From Faecalibacterium sp. (lineage in GTDB: Bacteria; Bacillota; Clostridia; Oscillospirales; Ruminococcaceae), in assembly GCA_017483235.1 (NCBI GenBank), contig JAFULE010000192.1:1-13782 (forward strand): 13,782 nucleotides of DNA. Reading direction: 5' to 3'. Of this stretch, positions 12,863 through 13,782 are shown piece by piece (within the stretch, counting starts at the first letter, position 1; each line of letters opens with the position of its first letter). Position numbers and translations under genes: made by a program. The notes beneath the pieces are model-generated. The model had not been told where the DNA came from and did not search any database. It was given only the letters and a program-made list of their open reading frames with translations.

Positions 12863-13782
12863 ATGGCAGCCAATGTAATGGAAATTTACGGCACTAAGGT
12901 ATTCAACGAGCACGTAATGAAAGAGCGCCTGCCCAGCGCCACCTACAAAAGCCTGAAGGACACCCTGCACAAGGGCAAGCCGCTGGACATTGAGGTGGCC
13001 AACGTGGTGGCCAGCGTGATGAAGCGCTGGGCCATGGAACTGGGCGCCACCCACTACACCCACTGGTTCCAGCCGATGACCGGCGTGACCAGTGAAAAGC
13101 ACGACGGCTTTGTGGCCCCCCTGAGCGACGGCACCGCCATTATGGAGTTCAGCGGCAAAGAGCTGATCAAGGGCGAGCCGGATGCCTCCAGTTTCCCGTC
13201 GGGCGGGCTGCGCGCCACCTGCGAAGCCCGCGGCTACACCGCGTGGGACGCTTCCAGCTATGCCTTTGTGAAGGATGATGTGCTGTGCATCCCCACCGCT
13301 TTCATCAGCTACACCGGCGAAGCGCTGGATCAGAAGACCCCCCTGCTGCGCTCGATGAGCGTGCTGAGCGCACAGGCCTGCCGCATTCTGAAGCTGTTTG
13401 GCAAAGAGGTGGATCATGTTTCGGTCACGGTTGGCCCCGAGCAGGAGTATTTCCTCGTGCGCAAAGAGGACTACGAAAAGCGTCAGGATCTGATCCTGAC
13501 CGGCCGCACCCTGTTCGGCGCCCCCACCGCCAAAGGGCAGGAGCTGGAAGAGCATTACTTTGGTGCCATTCGGCCCAACGTGTCCGCCTTTATGAAAGAG
13601 CTGGACGAGGAATGCTGGAAGCTGGGCATCCCGGCCAAAACCAAGCACAACGAGGGCGCCCCCTGCCAGCACGAGCTGGCCCCCATCTTCGAGGCCGCCA
13701 ACGTGGCCATCGACCACAACCTGCTGACCATGGAGCTGATGCGCACCATCGCACCCAAATACGGTCTGGTCTGCCTGCAGAA
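12863..13782 (+). CDS. glnN: Glutamine synthetase type III, N-terminal part (runs off the window)
   Basis: The open frame starts at ATG 12863, eight bases after AGGAG (12850-12854), and continues without a stop to the window edge (306 residues seen of a family norm near 700). Type III enzymes condense ammonia with glutamate using ATP and form dodecamers. Landmarks of the type are GATHYTHWFQPMTG (61-74), the E-containing GPEQEYFLV (191-199) that supplies metal ligands, and LGIPAKTKHNEGAPCQHELA (254-273). The last block usually reads HNEVAPAQHE, so V-to-G and A-to-C changes are visible. The fragment is otherwise intact. The hairpin-rich leader upstream may provide nitrogen-dependent control. 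Confidence 0.96.
   Translation, partial: MAANVMEIYGTKVFNEHVMKERLPSATYKSLKDTLHKGKPLDIEVANVVASVMKRWAMELGATHYTHWFQPMTGVTSEKHDGFVAPLSDGTAIMEFSGKELIKGEPDASSFPSGGLRATCEARGYTAWDASSYAFVKDDVLCIPTAFISYTGEALDQKTPLLRSMSVLSAQACRILKLFGKEVDHVSVTVGPEQEYFLVRKEDYEKRQDLILTGRTLFGAPTAKGQELEEHYFGAIRPNVSAFMKELDEECWKLGIPAKTKHNEGAPCQHELAPIFEAANVAIDHNLLTMELMRTIAPKYGLVCLQ

Noticed and set aside
12662..13717. A 351-codon open frame on the minus strand
   Set aside because: It is antisense to the unmistakable type III glutamine synthetase, has no motif and crosses the regulatory region.

Overview
The window is GC-rich (roughly 60%) chromosomal DNA. It most resembles a gut Firmicute of class Clostridia, in the Oscillospiraceae/Ruminococcaceae (Faecalibacterium, Subdoligranulum or Gemmiger type). 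This is inferred from strong AGGAGG-type ribosome sites, extended -10 promoters of the TGTGCTATAMT kind, a type III glutamine synthetase, a YtrA-type GntR regulator with an ABC operon, and a cell-wall protein with repeated peptidoglycan-binding domains of the kind known from clostridial spore-cortex proteins. There are no tRNA or rRNA genes, insertion sequences, phage genes or CRISPR arrays. Coding density is very high and the longest non-coding stretch is about 210 bases.

Layout: (1) 54-3366, plus strand: two overlapping cell-wall genes. One encodes an 880-residue protein with an Ig-like N-terminus, a SpoIID-like domain and six peptidoglycan-binding repeats. The other encodes an M15-type peptidase with one such repeat. 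Neither has a recognisable signal peptide. (2) 3377-3410: a bidirectional terminator. (3) 3420-5850, minus strand: a sirtuin, a weakly GNAT-like protein and a D-2-hydroxyacid dehydrogenase. (4) 5851-5931: a short, symmetric divergent promoter region. (5) 5932-7323, plus strand: NAD(P)HX dehydratase (nnrD) and O6-alkylguanine-DNA alkyltransferase (ogt), then a terminator. (6) 7374-11258, plus strand: a consensus promoter with two tandem operator-like dyads, then a compact five-gene operon. It encodes a GntR/YtrA regulator, two membrane proteins, an ABC ATPase and a membrane-anchored exported protein with a propeller-like C-terminus. (7) 11270-11310: a second bidirectional terminator. (8) 11316-12650, minus strand: a CYTH-domain protein followed by a BbZIP/GufA-type metal transporter. 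(9) 12651-12862: a divergent regulatory region with a hairpin-rich leader. (10) 12863 to the window end, plus strand: a type III glutamine synthetase cut by the window edge.

The two regions that look least described are the wall-protein pair (3.3 kb) and the GntR-ABC-exported protein operon (3.9 kb). The first combines a putative glycan-strand lyase and a peptide-cleaving enzyme, both able to bind peptidoglycan, as expected for spore-cortex or cell-wall remodelling. The second looks like a self-regulated envelope-response transporter whose final gene supplies an extracytoplasmic partner. The nnrD/sirtuin pair both deal with NAD metabolism and are fired from face-to-face promoters, which suggests a link but does not prove one.
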